Shown here piece after piece: positions 25,509-34,553 of a stretch of DNA of 40,686 nucleotides. The position numbers and the translations under genes are program-made. Position 1 is the stretch's first letter, and each line of letters begins with the position of its first letter. The DNA is taken from positions 1 to 40,686 of the forward strand of contig JAHIVS010000049.1 of NCBI GenBank assembly GCA_018816605.1. Reading direction: 5' to 3'. Below the pieces are notes generated by a model. The model was given only the letters and a program-made list of their open reading frames with translations, searched no databases and was not told the DNA's origin. This DNA comes from Pseudomonadota bacterium. Its GTDB lineage: Bacteria > Desulfobacterota > Desulfobacteria > Desulfobacterales > Desulfobacteraceae.

Positions 25509-27848
25509 ATGACTCGGGATACAGATGAGACCCAGGCACTGAAGAAAAAGATCCAGGCGCTGGAAGAAGAAAACCAGATGCTGAACAAGATTATTTTAAA
25601 AGCCCCCATTCCCATTTTTGTCCTGGACAAGGACCATAACATCACCCATTTTAACCAGGCCCTTGAAGAACTGACCGGACTCGGGGCAGATCAGATGAAA
25701 GGAACCGACTCCCAATGGAAGGCCTTTTACGCAAAAAAAAGGCCGGTCATGGCCGACCTTATCATTGACAATTCCTCGGACCAGGGCATCATAGCGCACT
25801 ACGGGTATAAATATAACAGAACCATTTCCGGCAAGGGACGCTTTTCCGCCACCGATTTTTTCCCGGATCTTCCCCCCAGCGGCCGGTGGCTTTTTTTCAC
25901 TGCCTCCACCTTTACCAACAGCCGGGGAGAGATTGCAGGCGCCGTTGAAACCCTCCAGGACGTAACCGAGGAAAAAATCCATGAACAGAAAATCAATGAA
26001 CTCTACCGAATTTATAGAAATGTTCTGGAATTTATCCCCTACCCCATTATCGTCTATGGCGACCAAGGCCTGGTTTCTTATCTAAACCCCGCATTTACCA
26101 CAACCTTTGGCTGGACCCTGGAAGAACTTTTCGGCAAACCCCTTCACTTTGTTCCCCCATCCCTGGAAGCCGAAACCATTGATATTCTGACCCAATTTCG
26201 GGAAGACAATCAATTGGGCCGCTACGAAACCCAGCGCCTGACCCGGGACGGCAGGATTCTGGACGTGGTCATCTGGGCCGCCTCCCATAAGCGGTTCAAA
26301 GAACACAAAAAAGAGACCTTTGTTATTTTACGAAATATCACCGAAGAAAAAAGGCTGGCGGCCAACAACAAAACCATCATGAGAATCTCTGCGGCCCTGC
26401 CCGAATATCTGGACCTGGAAGAATTGATGGATTATATTACCCAAGAGGTCAAGAACCTTTTAAACACTGAAGGTGCAGTGGTGTTGCTCTATGATGAAAT
26501 AAAAGAAGACCTTTTCTTTCTGGGGGCCTCCTATGACGATTCAGACACCCAGGAGCGGGCCAAGGAATTCCGGTTCTCCCTGGACGAAGTGTTTGCCGGC
26601 AAAGTCTTGAAAACCGGTCAGGCCGAGGTGGTGAATGATCCTGATTTTTTATTGAAAACCTATCCGGAAAAAGATAAGAAACTGGGATATCAGACCCGGA
26701 GTATCATGGGAGTTCCCATCCGAAGCGATGGGAGGATCATCGGGGTTCTCTGCGCCATCAACAAAAAAGCCAATCTCTTTGATGGCAATGATATGGAATT
26801 GATGACCATGATTGCCGGAACCGCAGCCATCTCCATTGAAAATGCACGGTTTTCAGATGCCCTGAAAGAGGCCTACCGGGATGTGGCCTCCCTGAACCGG
26901 GCAAAGGGCAAAGCCATCAACCATCTGTCCCACGAACTGAAGACGCCGGTGGCCATTCTCACCGGTTCCTTACAGATCCTAAGGAAAAAACTGTCCGCCC
27001 TTCCCCAAGTCAAAATGGATGCCACCTTGAACCGCATTGAACGGAACCTTTCCCGCATTGTGGATATTCAGGATGAGGTGGCGGATATCATGGAAAACAA
27101 AACATACGAAGCCAGAATTTTGCTGCTCAAAATGCTGGAAACCTGCCAGGATGAACTGGAAACCCTTGTCGAACAATGCCTCCATGACGAAAATGCGAAC
27201 TTTGACCAGTTAAGCGAATCGATCCGGCAGCTGATTGACAGGGAATTCGGCCACAGGTCTTTGCACCATAAAACCATTGAGATTTCAGCGGCATTCACGG
27301 ATCTCTTCCATGGCATGGCACCCGCATTCCATTTCAGACGCATTGAGATAAACATTGACTTCCAGGAGGGGCTTGCCCCCCTGCTCATCCCCCAGGAGGT
27401 GCTGGACAAGGTCATGGGCGGGCTGGTTAAAAATGCCATTGAAAACACGCCGGACCAGGGACGTATCGACATCAGTGCCCACAATCAGGATAACGGAACC
27501 CTTTTTACGGTTCATGACTTTGGCGTGGGCATCGAAAAAGACGACCAGAAAAGAATCTTTGAAGGATTTTTCTCCACCCAGGAAACCCTGGTCTATTCAA
27601 CCAAAACCCCATTTGAATTCAATGCCGGCGGGAAAGGGGCCGACCTGCTGCGGATGAAACTTTTTTCAGACCGCCTGGGGTTTTCCCTTCGAATGGACTC
27701 CAGGCGGTGTTGTTTTCTCATGGAGAACAAGGCGTATTCCTGTCCGGGCGATATCCTTAAATGCAAATTTTGCACCTGCCAGGCAGACTGCCTGAATTCG
27801 GGACACACCACATTTTCGGTATTTTTCCCAGCTGAAACCGCTCTTTAA
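25509..27848 (+). CDS. PAS-PAS-GAF histidine kinase with cysteine-rich C-terminus
   Basis: The 779-residue soluble protein has an N-terminal coiled coil (residues 8-35), two PAS domains (about 35-175 and 180-300), a GAF domain (about 310-460), HisKA (SHELKTPVAIL, H475) and a HATPase (NAIENTPDQG, HDFGVGI). The C-terminal end is unusual: after the expected G2 region (GGKGADLLRM) it has RRCC (C734, C735) and then five more cysteines, C745, C752, C755, C757 and C761, before the last strand (HTTFSVFFP). This could bind an Fe-S cluster or zinc, or sense redox state, close to the ATP site. ATG 25509 has GGAG five bases upstream; an upstream in-frame start at 25395 has no support. The partner may be the response regulator at 24053. 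Confidence 0.85.
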   Translation: MTRDTDETQALKKKIQALEEENQMLNKIILKAPIPIFVLDKDHNITHFNQALEELTGLGADQMKGTDSQWKAFYAKKRPVMADLIIDNSSDQGIIAHYGYKYNRTISGKGRFSATDFFPDLPPSGRWLFFTASTFTNSRGEIAGAVETLQDVTEEKIHEQKINELYRIYRNVLEFIPYPIIVYGDQGLVSYLNPAFTTTFGWTLEELFGKPLHFVPPSLEAETIDILTQFREDNQLGRYETQRLTRDGRILDVVIWAASHKRFKEHKKETFVILRNITEEKRLAANNKTIMRISAALPEYLDLEELMDYITQEVKNLLNTEGAVVLLYDEIKEDLFFLGASYDDSDTQERAKEFRFSLDEVFAGKVLKTGQAEVVNDPDFLLKTYPEKDKKLGYQTRSIMGVPIRSDGRIIGVLCAINKKANLFDGNDMELMTMIAGTAAISIENARFSDALKEAYRDVASLNRAKGKAINHLSHELKTPVAILTGSLQILRKKLSALPQVKMDATLNRIERNLSRIVDIQDEVADIMENKTYEARILLLKMLETCQDELETLVEQCLHDENANFDQLSESIRQLIDREFGHRSLHHKTIEISAAFTDLFHGMAPAFHFRRIEINIDFQEGLAPLLIPQEVLDKVMGGLVKNAIENTPDQGRIDISAHNQDNGTLFTVHDFGVGIEKDDQKRIFEGFFSTQETLVYSTKTPFEFNAGGKGADLLRMKLFSDRLGFSLRMDSRRCCFLMENKAYSCPGDILKCKFCTCQADCLNSGHTTFSVFFPAETAL

Positions 27849-27867
27849 AAAAATAAAAAAAAAGTCT

Positions 27868-27897
27868 TTGACAAACCGGAACCAATTGAATTATTAC
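27868..27897 (+). promoter_or_regulatory. Candidate promoter of the AMP-binding/liv region
   Basis: TTGACA (27868-27873, perfect) and TATTAC (27892-27897, four of six) are 18 bases apart, upstream of the AMP-binding gene at 28013. The spacing and -10 are less than ideal. Confidence 0.4.
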
Positions 27898-27911
27898 TGT
27901 TGGCATACCTG

Positions 27912-27929
27912 AGACTGAGCGCTCGTTCT
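27912..27929. promoter_or_regulatory. Imperfect palindrome, candidate TetR-type operator
   Basis: AGACTGAGCGCTCGTTCT is symmetric at seven of nine positions around a GAGCGCTC core, about 15 bases past the candidate -10. Its layout resembles sites of TetR-family regulators of acyl-CoA metabolism. No TetR gene is in the window, so the regulator is unknown. Confidence 0.35.
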
Positions 27930-28012
27930 GATTTGATTCTGTCTGGCCGAAAGTGGATATTGACCTGATGCATAAACCTTTTAATATGTCCTTTCCCAAG
28001 GAGTAACGGTTC

Positions 28013-29506
28013 ATGAACAGTCTGTATGAGTTAAGCCTTTTTGACATCTATGAAAAAAATGCACGGCTGAACAAAGACATCTCTGCCATCCACTGGAACA
28101 AAGAAGACTTCTCCTATTCAGACCTCTTCTTGCAAACCTGCAGGCTTGCAAAGGGACTATCGGGTCTCGATCTTACGCCCGGGGCAAGGATCGCCATCCT
28201 CAGCTGCAATCACCCGTTTTTTTTCCATCTTTTTGGGGCGGCCTCTGCCCTGAACCTCTGCCTGGTCCTGATCAACAGGCGCCTGAGCCCGGATGAAATG
28301 GCCCATATTATCGAAGACACAACCCCTTCGGTTATTTTCAGTGACCCGGAGATGGCCGACCAGGCCAGAACACTGGCTTCAACACACCCCTGTCTGGCCC
28401 ATTGCTTTGCCATTGACAGAGATGTAGACCCCCTGTACCAGTCCCCCCCCCTTACAAAGCCGGTTGAAGGCCGACCCGATGATCCCTTCATGATCATCCA
28501 CACGGCAGCCGTTCAGGGCAAACCAAGGGGTGCCGTACTGAGCCAGAAAAATATAATTTTGTCCAACCTGCAACTTGTTCATACCTTTGGCCTCAACAAA
28601 ACCAAAACCTATTTAAACATCCTTCCCTTATTCCATATAATGGGGGTGAATCTGGGCTTGGGGATGCTGATGGCCGGCGGTAAAAATGTAATAATAGAAC
28701 GCTTTAATCCCCGCCACACCCTTGATCTTATCCAGGAACAAAAAGTTACGCTTTTGGGTTCCTTCCCACCGATATTGGCCACGCTTTTAGACATCATCGA
28801 ACAGGAACGTTTTGATTTGTCCAGCCTTGAGATTACGGCAGGAATTGAAATGCCGGACATGGTAAAAAACTGGGAGGCCGCAACAGGCGCAACCTTCTGG
28901 ACCATGTACGGCCAGACCGAGACCTCGGGACTGATTTCCTTTTCAGAATACTTTAAACGGCCGGGGTCGGCAGGTGAACTTTCACTGCTTGCCACCGTCC
29001 AAATTGCCGATGACTTTGACTGTTTTTTGCCCATGGATACCATGGGAGAAATCCTTGTCAAAGGCCCTTTGGTTTTCCAGGGGTATTGGAATTCACCCGA
29101 AGTCAATGAACTAACATTCAGAAACGGGTGGCACCATACCGGAGATCTGGGAATGATTGATTCCGACGGTTTTCTGTTCTTCAAAGGCAGAAAACAGGAA
29201 CGGGAACTCATCAAGCCGGGGGGGGAGAATGTCTTTCCCGCAGAAGTGGAAAATGCCATTCTCCAGCATGAAGCAGTAGAAAACGTATGTGTCTTTGGGG
29301 TGCCGGATCCAAAGTTTGGAGAAGGTATCAAAGCGGTTATCGCCCTTCACCCCGGAAAGGCGCTGACCAAAGAGGACCTGATTGCCTTTACAGGGTCTTT
29401 GATTGCCGGCTATAAAAAACCAAGATATGTTGAATTCATTGACCGATTGCCCAGGACGGGCGACGGGTCCATTGACCGGGTGCAAATAAAGAAAACCTAT
29501 TCGTAA
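28013..29506 (+). CDS. AMP-binding (acyl-CoA synthetase-like) protein with altered active site
   Basis: The 497-residue protein has the adenylate-forming fold, including MYGQTETSG and KPGGENVFPAEVEN. Two key motifs are changed. The phosphate-binding loop, usually TSGTTGxPKG, reads TAAVQGKPRG, losing the hydroxyl residues and the lysine. The C-terminal motif, usually GKI with the catalytic lysine, reads TGDGSIDR. It may therefore catalyse only thioester exchange, bind ligands without activating them, or be non-catalytic. An AAGGAG lies 11 bases before the ATG. It shares strand with the liv operon, whose livG starts 261 bases later, but a full-length acyl-CoA synthetase already sits inside that operon. 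Confidence 0.8.
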   Translation: MNSLYELSLFDIYEKNARLNKDISAIHWNKEDFSYSDLFLQTCRLAKGLSGLDLTPGARIAILSCNHPFFFHLFGAASALNLCLVLINRRLSPDEMAHIIEDTTPSVIFSDPEMADQARTLASTHPCLAHCFAIDRDVDPLYQSPPLTKPVEGRPDDPFMIIHTAAVQGKPRGAVLSQKNIILSNLQLVHTFGLNKTKTYLNILPLFHIMGVNLGLGMLMAGGKNVIIERFNPRHTLDLIQEQKVTLLGSFPPILATLLDIIEQERFDLSSLEITAGIEMPDMVKNWEAATGATFWTMYGQTETSGLISFSEYFKRPGSAGELSLLATVQIADDFDCFLPMDTMGEILVKGPLVFQGYWNSPEVNELTFRNGWHHTGDLGMIDSDGFLFFKGRKQERELIKPGGENVFPAEVENAILQHEAVENVCVFGVPDPKFGEGIKAVIALHPGKALTKEDLIAFTGSLIAGYKKPRYVEFIDRLPRTGDGSIDRVQIKKTYS

Positions 29507-29767
29507 AACAGGCTGTTTCTTTATTAAAACTTGGGTTTGGGCTTGACACCTGAAACGCGATTTACTAAGGGTAATCCCTATGGACTACCACATTGTGCAA
29601 GTTGCCGGGCCTTGATTCGACATTCATATTTTGCAGGGTTTAACTTAAATTGATGATAGAGGAGGTGGCATCTGGTTCGATCATTTGTATCGCTCGCGCA
29701 TGACCTTTGTTATAGCGACTAGGCAGGGACGTTTTCGTTAATATGACGTAAAGGATTTGGATCCTAT

Positions 29768-30529
29768 ATGACACATTTAAACATTTCAGACGTAACACTT
29801 TCTTTTGGCGGACTCAAAGCCTTGTCCAATGTGGACATGAAAATTGAGCCGGGTCTTATCACCTCCATCATCGGTCCAAACGGGGCCGGTAAAACAAGCA
29901 TGCTCAATTGTATCTCCGGTTTTTATCACCCCACAAAGGGGGATATTTTCTACAAGGATAAAAAATTGACCCATGCATCCCCCCACCAGATATCCAATAT
30001 GGGAATTGCCAGGGCCTTCCAGAACCTGGAACTCTTCTCGGGACTCTCTGTTCTGGACAATCTGCTGCTGGCACGGCACCAGAATTTAAACTATTCTCTG
30101 TTCGACGCCCTTTTCTTCTACGGGAAGGCCTCCCGCATCGAAGCGGAAAACCGCGCCTATGTGGAAGATGTCATCGACTTTATGGAGCTTGAGCCCTATC
30201 GCAAAAGCATGGTGGGAAACCTGAGCTACGGGATCCAGAAAAAAGTGGAAGTGGCAAGGGCCATGACCCTGGCTCCGGATATTCTGCTCCTTGACGAACC
30301 CATGGCCGGTATGAATATCGAAGAAAAAGAAGACATTGTCCGCTTCGTAATGGATATTCAAAAAGAGCGAAATATCACGGTGGTGCTTGTGGAGCATGAC
30401 CTGGGTGTTGTCATGGATATTTCCGATAGGATCTATGTACTGGATTTCGGTGAACTCATCGGTGCAGGAACCCCTGAAGAGATTGCCCAGGATCCAAAAG
30501 TTATTGAAGCCTATATTGGAGAGGAGTAA
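29768..30529 (+). CDS. livG: ABC transporter ATP-binding protein, LivG type
   Basis: The 253-residue ATPase has Walker A GPNGAGKT (residues 36-43), an ABC signature variant LSYGIQKK, Walker B ILLLDEPMAGM and the switch histidine in LVEHDL. A GIARAFQNLELF Q-loop and the helical insert between Walker A and signature are typical of LivG. It powers the uptake complex with LivH, LivM, LivK and LivF. The 261 bases upstream contain no clear promoter. The acyl-CoA synthetase gene follows four bases after the stop, an order that suggests the transporter delivers a carboxylic acid or amino acid linked to CoA metabolism. Confidence 0.9.
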   Translation: MTHLNISDVTLSFGGLKALSNVDMKIEPGLITSIIGPNGAGKTSMLNCISGFYHPTKGDIFYKDKKLTHASPHQISNMGIARAFQNLELFSGLSVLDNLLLARHQNLNYSLFDALFFYGKASRIEAENRAYVEDVIDFMELEPYRKSMVGNLSYGIQKKVEVARAMTLAPDILLLDEPMAGMNIEEKEDIVRFVMDIQKERNITVVLVEHDLGVVMDISDRIYVLDFGELIGAGTPEEIAQDPKVIEAYIGEE

Positions 30530-30533
30530 CCCC

Positions 30534-32468
30534 ATGAACACAAATGAACAACTGCTTGAATACTCCATTCCCCAATTGCTCCGGTGGCGGGTAAAGACCA
30601 GCCCCAAACGGCCTGCCTTGCGGGAAAAGGATTTTGGTATCTGGAACACCTATACCTGGGAAGACTATTATGACCATGTCCGGAAAACCGCCCTGGGCTT
30701 AAACGCCATTGGGCTCAAAAAAGGGGATACCCTTGCCATCATCAGCGACAACATACCCGAACTGCTGTTTGTGGCCATTGGCAGCCATTCCCTGGGTGCC
30801 ATCTCCGCCGGGATCTACCAGACCAGCATGCCGGCGGAAATCGCCCAGATCCTGAACTACCTCAAGGTTTCCGCCGTGTTTTGTGACAACCAGGAACAGG
30901 TGGACAAGGTTCTGGACGTCAGGGATCAAATCCCCGGGGTTAAAAAGGTTATTTTTGAAGATTCCAGGGGGATGCGCGAATACATGTCCGATGACTGGTT
31001 CATTAACATCAAGGATCTTTATGCCATGGGAGATGCGGAACATCAAAAGAATCCGGCTGTCTTTGAACAGATGGTGGACGCGGGATCCTGCCATGATGTC
31101 TGTCATCTGTGTCTCACCTCGGGCACCACAGGACTTCCCAAGGGCACCATGCTCACCCATAAAAATTATATCAATATGGGCGTACAGCTGACCCAGGTGG
31201 ATCATCTGGAGCCCACGGATGAATATGTGTCCTTTCTGCCCTTTGCCTGGATCGGCGAACAGATGAATTCCTTCGGTGTTGCCATGGCAACGGGAATCAC
31301 CCTGAATTTTCCTGAGTCCGTTGAAACCGCCATGTCGGATTTAAAGGAAATCGGGCCCCATTTCATGTTTGGCGCCCCGAGGATTTATGAAACCATCCGC
31401 AGTGAAATCTGGCTGAAGATCGACCAGTCCTACTGGCTCAACAAACTTTTATACAATTATTTTATTAAAATCGGCCTGAAATCGGCCGGCTACCGAATGA
31501 GCGGTAAACCCATGCCCCTGGGCCTGAAATTTAAATCCTGGATCGGCAAACAACTGATATTTCGCCCCCTGATCAACCAGATCGGATTTCTCCGGCTCAG
31601 GCGGGCCTATACGGGGGGAGCTGCCCTGGGGCCTGAATTGTTCACCTTTTACCAGGCCATTGGGGTAAACCTCAAACAGATATACGGCCAGACCGAAATC
31701 GTCGGGATCGCCTACATGCACAGGGACGGAGATGTCAGATCTGATACGGTGGGCAAGCCCTTGCCCGGAACCCAGTGCAAGATTGCCGAAGACGGGGAAA
31801 TCCTTTCCAAATCCGATTCTGTCACGCCCGGATATTTCGACCTTCCGGAAAAAACCGCAGAATTATTGGAAGGCGGGTGGCTGCATTCCGGAGATGCCGG
31901 ATTCATTGACGAAAACGGCCATCTGGTTGTCATTGACAGGCTCTCCGACGTCATGCACACCAACAAAGGAGAAATGTTTTCCCCCATGTTCCTGGAAAAT
32001 GCCCTGAAGTTTTCCCCCTATATAAAGGAGGCGGTCATCTACGGCGACAAAGAAGATTTTGTTGCCTGTCTGATCAACATTGACCCGGTTGTTGTGGGAA
32101 AATGGGCCGAGGACAGAGGCATTTCCTACACCACCTTCATGGACCTTTCCAGCAAGCCTGAAGTGGCCAAGCTTATGATGGAGCAGGTGCTGGATGTCAA
32201 CAGCCGGGCCGAAAAAGAACATTTCAAGATACGAAGGTTTGCCCTGCTGTATAAACTATTGGATGTGGATGACGGGGAGTTGACCAAAACCGGTAAAATC
32301 CGTCGCAAGTTTGTAAAGGAAAAATACCAGAACCTTTACGATTGGCTCTATGACGAATCCATTGACAAACAAGAGGTTGAGGCCTCCTACCAATACCAGG
32401 ACGGCCAGTCAACCACGGTTAAAACGAACATCGCTTTTTACACAGTGAAAGGAGCCGGAGAAATCTGA
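30534..32468 (+). CDS. Long-chain-type acyl-CoA synthetase within the liv operon
   Basis: The 644-residue AMP-binding enzyme has intact motifs: LTSGTTGLPKG for phosphate binding, YGQTE and, at the C-terminus, LTKTGKIRR with the catalytic lysine. It activates a carboxylic acid to acyl-AMP and then acyl-CoA; size and pattern fit the long-chain/FadD-like group, but the substrate is not determined. ATG 30534 has GAGGAG upstream; an in-frame upstream start at 30387 lies inside livG and is rejected. The stop overlaps the livH start by one base (TGATG), so it is translationally coupled to transporter genes. Uptake followed by CoA activation is the simplest reading. Confidence 0.9.
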   Translation: MNTNEQLLEYSIPQLLRWRVKTSPKRPALREKDFGIWNTYTWEDYYDHVRKTALGLNAIGLKKGDTLAIISDNIPELLFVAIGSHSLGAISAGIYQTSMPAEIAQILNYLKVSAVFCDNQEQVDKVLDVRDQIPGVKKVIFEDSRGMREYMSDDWFINIKDLYAMGDAEHQKNPAVFEQMVDAGSCHDVCHLCLTSGTTGLPKGTMLTHKNYINMGVQLTQVDHLEPTDEYVSFLPFAWIGEQMNSFGVAMATGITLNFPESVETAMSDLKEIGPHFMFGAPRIYETIRSEIWLKIDQSYWLNKLLYNYFIKIGLKSAGYRMSGKPMPLGLKFKSWIGKQLIFRPLINQIGFLRLRRAYTGGAALGPELFTFYQAIGVNLKQIYGQTEIVGIAYMHRDGDVRSDTVGKPLPGTQCKIAEDGEILSKSDSVTPGYFDLPEKTAELLEGGWLHSGDAGFIDENGHLVVIDRLSDVMHTNKGEMFSPMFLENALKFSPYIKEAVIYGDKEDFVACLINIDPVVVGKWAEDRGISYTTFMDLSSKPEVAKLMMEQVLDVNSRAEKEHFKIRRFALLYKLLDVDDGELTKTGKIRRKFVKEKYQNLYDWLYDESIDKQEVEASYQYQDGQSTTVKTNIAFYTVKGAGEI

Positions 32469-33361
32469 TGAGTTATTTTTTTCAAATTGTTGTCAGTGGT
32501 GTTGTGGTCGGTTCCATCTATGCCTTGGCTGCCCTGGGACTGGTCCTTGTATACAAATCCAGCCGGGTGGCAAACTTTGCCCACGGCCAGATCATTGCCG
32601 CAGGTGCTTTTATCACCTATTTTTTAACCGTAACCCTGGGGATTCCCATTTTCTTTTCCTTTCTGGGATCCATGGTGATTACCTTTTTTCTGGCCATGAG
32701 TGTGGAAAGAATTTTTTTGCGGCGGCTCATCGGAGAACCCATCATCTCGGTGATCATGGTCACCATCGGGCTGGCCTCCATCATTGACGGGCTCATCTAT
32801 CTGACCCCCTTTGGCACGGAAAACTATTCGTTTCCGGCCTTTCTGCCCACAGACCCTTTGACCATGGGAGGAATTTCCATTTCCTGGACCCAGCTGGTGG
32901 GGGTGATCATCACCTTTGTCCTCATTGGCGGATTTTCCTGGTTCTTCAAAAAATCCACCGTGGGAATTTCCATGCGGGCGGTGTCCGATGACCAGTTCGG
33001 GTCCATGTCCGTGGGGATCTCGGTTCCAAGGGTTTTCGGACTTGCCTGGGCCACGGCAGGGCTTTCGGCTGCAGCAGCCGGGTGTATCATCGGCAATATC
33101 ACGGGATTGAACTTTGATACCCTCCATGCCTTTGGCATTGTGGTATTTCCCGTGGTCATCCTCGGCGGCCTTGATTCCATCCTCGGGGCGGTAGTGGCCG
33201 GCATTATCATGGGACTGACCCAGCAGATCGCTTCCGGGTATCTGGACGGAAACTGGGGCCTTTCCGGTACAGGAGAAGTCATGCCCTATATCATTCTATT
33301 AATCATCCTCCTATTTAAACCCCATGGTTTATTTGGAATTCATGAAATTGAGCGGGTGTAG
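32468..33361 (+). CDS. livH: Liv-type ABC transporter permease, LivH
   Basis: The 297-residue membrane protein has about eight hydrophobic helices and the family features VSGVVVGSIYALAALGLVLV at the N-terminus, VANFAHGQ, and the LGGLDSILGAVVAG segment that couples to the ATPases. It forms half of the transport channel with LivM. Its start overlaps the synthetase stop by one base, and livM begins four bases after its stop. Confidence 0.9.
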   Translation: MSYFFQIVVSGVVVGSIYALAALGLVLVYKSSRVANFAHGQIIAAGAFITYFLTVTLGIPIFFSFLGSMVITFFLAMSVERIFLRRLIGEPIISVIMVTIGLASIIDGLIYLTPFGTENYSFPAFLPTDPLTMGGISISWTQLVGVIITFVLIGGFSWFFKKSTVGISMRAVSDDQFGSMSVGISVPRVFGLAWATAGLSAAAAGCIIGNITGLNFDTLHAFGIVVFPVVILGGLDSILGAVVAGIIMGLTQQIASGYLDGNWGLSGTGEVMPYIILLIILLFKPHGLFGIHEIERV

Positions 33362-33364
33362 CCT

Positions 33365-34459
33365 ATGTCAACAAATCAATGGTTAGCAACAGGAAATTAT
33401 TTTACCTCGTACAAAAAAGAACAGGCAACCTTTTCAACCCACCTGGACCGGTCCATCTTTACATTGTTTCTGGTCCTGCTGTTTGCCTGGCCTGTTTTTT
33501 TTCCCATGAGCAATAAGTATATGCTGGTAGTGGACAATATTCTCATTGCCATTGTTGCGGTCATGGGCCTGAACCTTGTGACCGGCTTTGCAGGACTCAT
33601 CTCCATCGGCCATGCCGCCTTTGTGGGCATCGGGGCCTATACCGTGGCCTCGTTTTGCCGGATACTGGGGGACTCCCATGTGATCGTCACCCATTTCTGG
33701 CCGGTTCTCATCCTTCTATCAGGGCTTATGGGGGCATTTTTCGGCGGTGTTGTGGGCTTGCCGGCCCTAAGGCTCAAACATCTATATCTTGCCATTGCCA
33801 CCCTCTCCTTCCAGATGATTTTTCAATGGGTGATCAATTTCATGAGCTTTTTCAACCAGGGCCAGACCATCTTTGTGGGAAGGGTGGCCTGGTTTAACGG
33901 GGAGGTCGACCGGGACGACCATTATGTTTTCTGGTATTATATCATCCTTACCTGTGTGGTGCTCCTGGGATTCGGGATCAGAAACCTGCTCAAAACCAAA
34001 TACGGCCGATGCCTTGTGGCCGTCCGGGACAATGACCGTGCAGCCGATGCCATGGGCATGCACCCGGGGCTTACCAAGGTCTACGCCTTTGCCCTGGCCG
34101 GTTTTTTTGCAGGGGTTGCAGGCGCTTTGCACGCCTATCTTTACCGGGGGGTGGGATTTGAATCGTTCACCCTCCACGAATCGGTCTCCTATCTGGCCAT
34201 GGCCATCGTGGGGGGACTGGGCACCCTGAACGGATGTTTCTGGGGACCGGTTGCCATCAAACTGCTGGATCTCAATGTGGAGCAGCTGGCAGAACTGGCA
34301 GGCGCCTATCTGCCCTCCAGCATGAACCTTGCTACGGCATTGCGGCCCTTTACCTTCGGCCTTGTCATTGTCTTGTTTTTAATGTTTGAACCCAGGGGAA
34401 TCGCCAATTGGTGGCGGATTCTAAAATCATATACCAAATTGTGGCCCTTCCGGTATTAA
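33365..34459 (+). CDS. livM: Liv-type ABC transporter permease, LivM
   Basis: The 364-residue permease has a longer, more polar N-terminus (about 35 residues) than LivH, then multiple helices including NLVTGFAGLISIGHAAFVGI, a LivM hallmark, and the coupling segment IVGGLGTLNGCFWGPVAIKL. It pairs with LivH. The operon continues with livK after 94 bases. Confidence 0.9.
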   Translation: MSTNQWLATGNYFTSYKKEQATFSTHLDRSIFTLFLVLLFAWPVFFPMSNKYMLVVDNILIAIVAVMGLNLVTGFAGLISIGHAAFVGIGAYTVASFCRILGDSHVIVTHFWPVLILLSGLMGAFFGGVVGLPALRLKHLYLAIATLSFQMIFQWVINFMSFFNQGQTIFVGRVAWFNGEVDRDDHYVFWYYIILTCVVLLGFGIRNLLKTKYGRCLVAVRDNDRAADAMGMHPGLTKVYAFALAGFFAGVAGALHAYLYRGVGFESFTLHESVSYLAMAIVGGLGTLNGCFWGPVAIKLLDLNVEQLAELAGAYLPSSMNLATALRPFTFGLVIVLFLMFEPRGIANWWRILKSYTKLWPFRY

Positions 34460-34553
34460 AGGGAAGCTGCCAAAACACACAGGTGATCCGGTCAGGTCAT
34501 ATAGTCAACCCAATTGTTTCGTTATCCAACCCAAACCAAGGAGGAGTAAAGAA

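Noticed and set aside
29650..29700. Sigma54 promoter or small ORF after AGGAGGTGGCATC
   Set aside because: The GG-N10-GC spacing fails, and no start codon sits at a workable distance from the AGGAGG.
30387..30533. Longer start for the acyl-CoA synthetase inside livG
   Set aside because: The extra 49 residues are an out-of-frame reading of livG; ATG 30534 has GAGGAG upstream.
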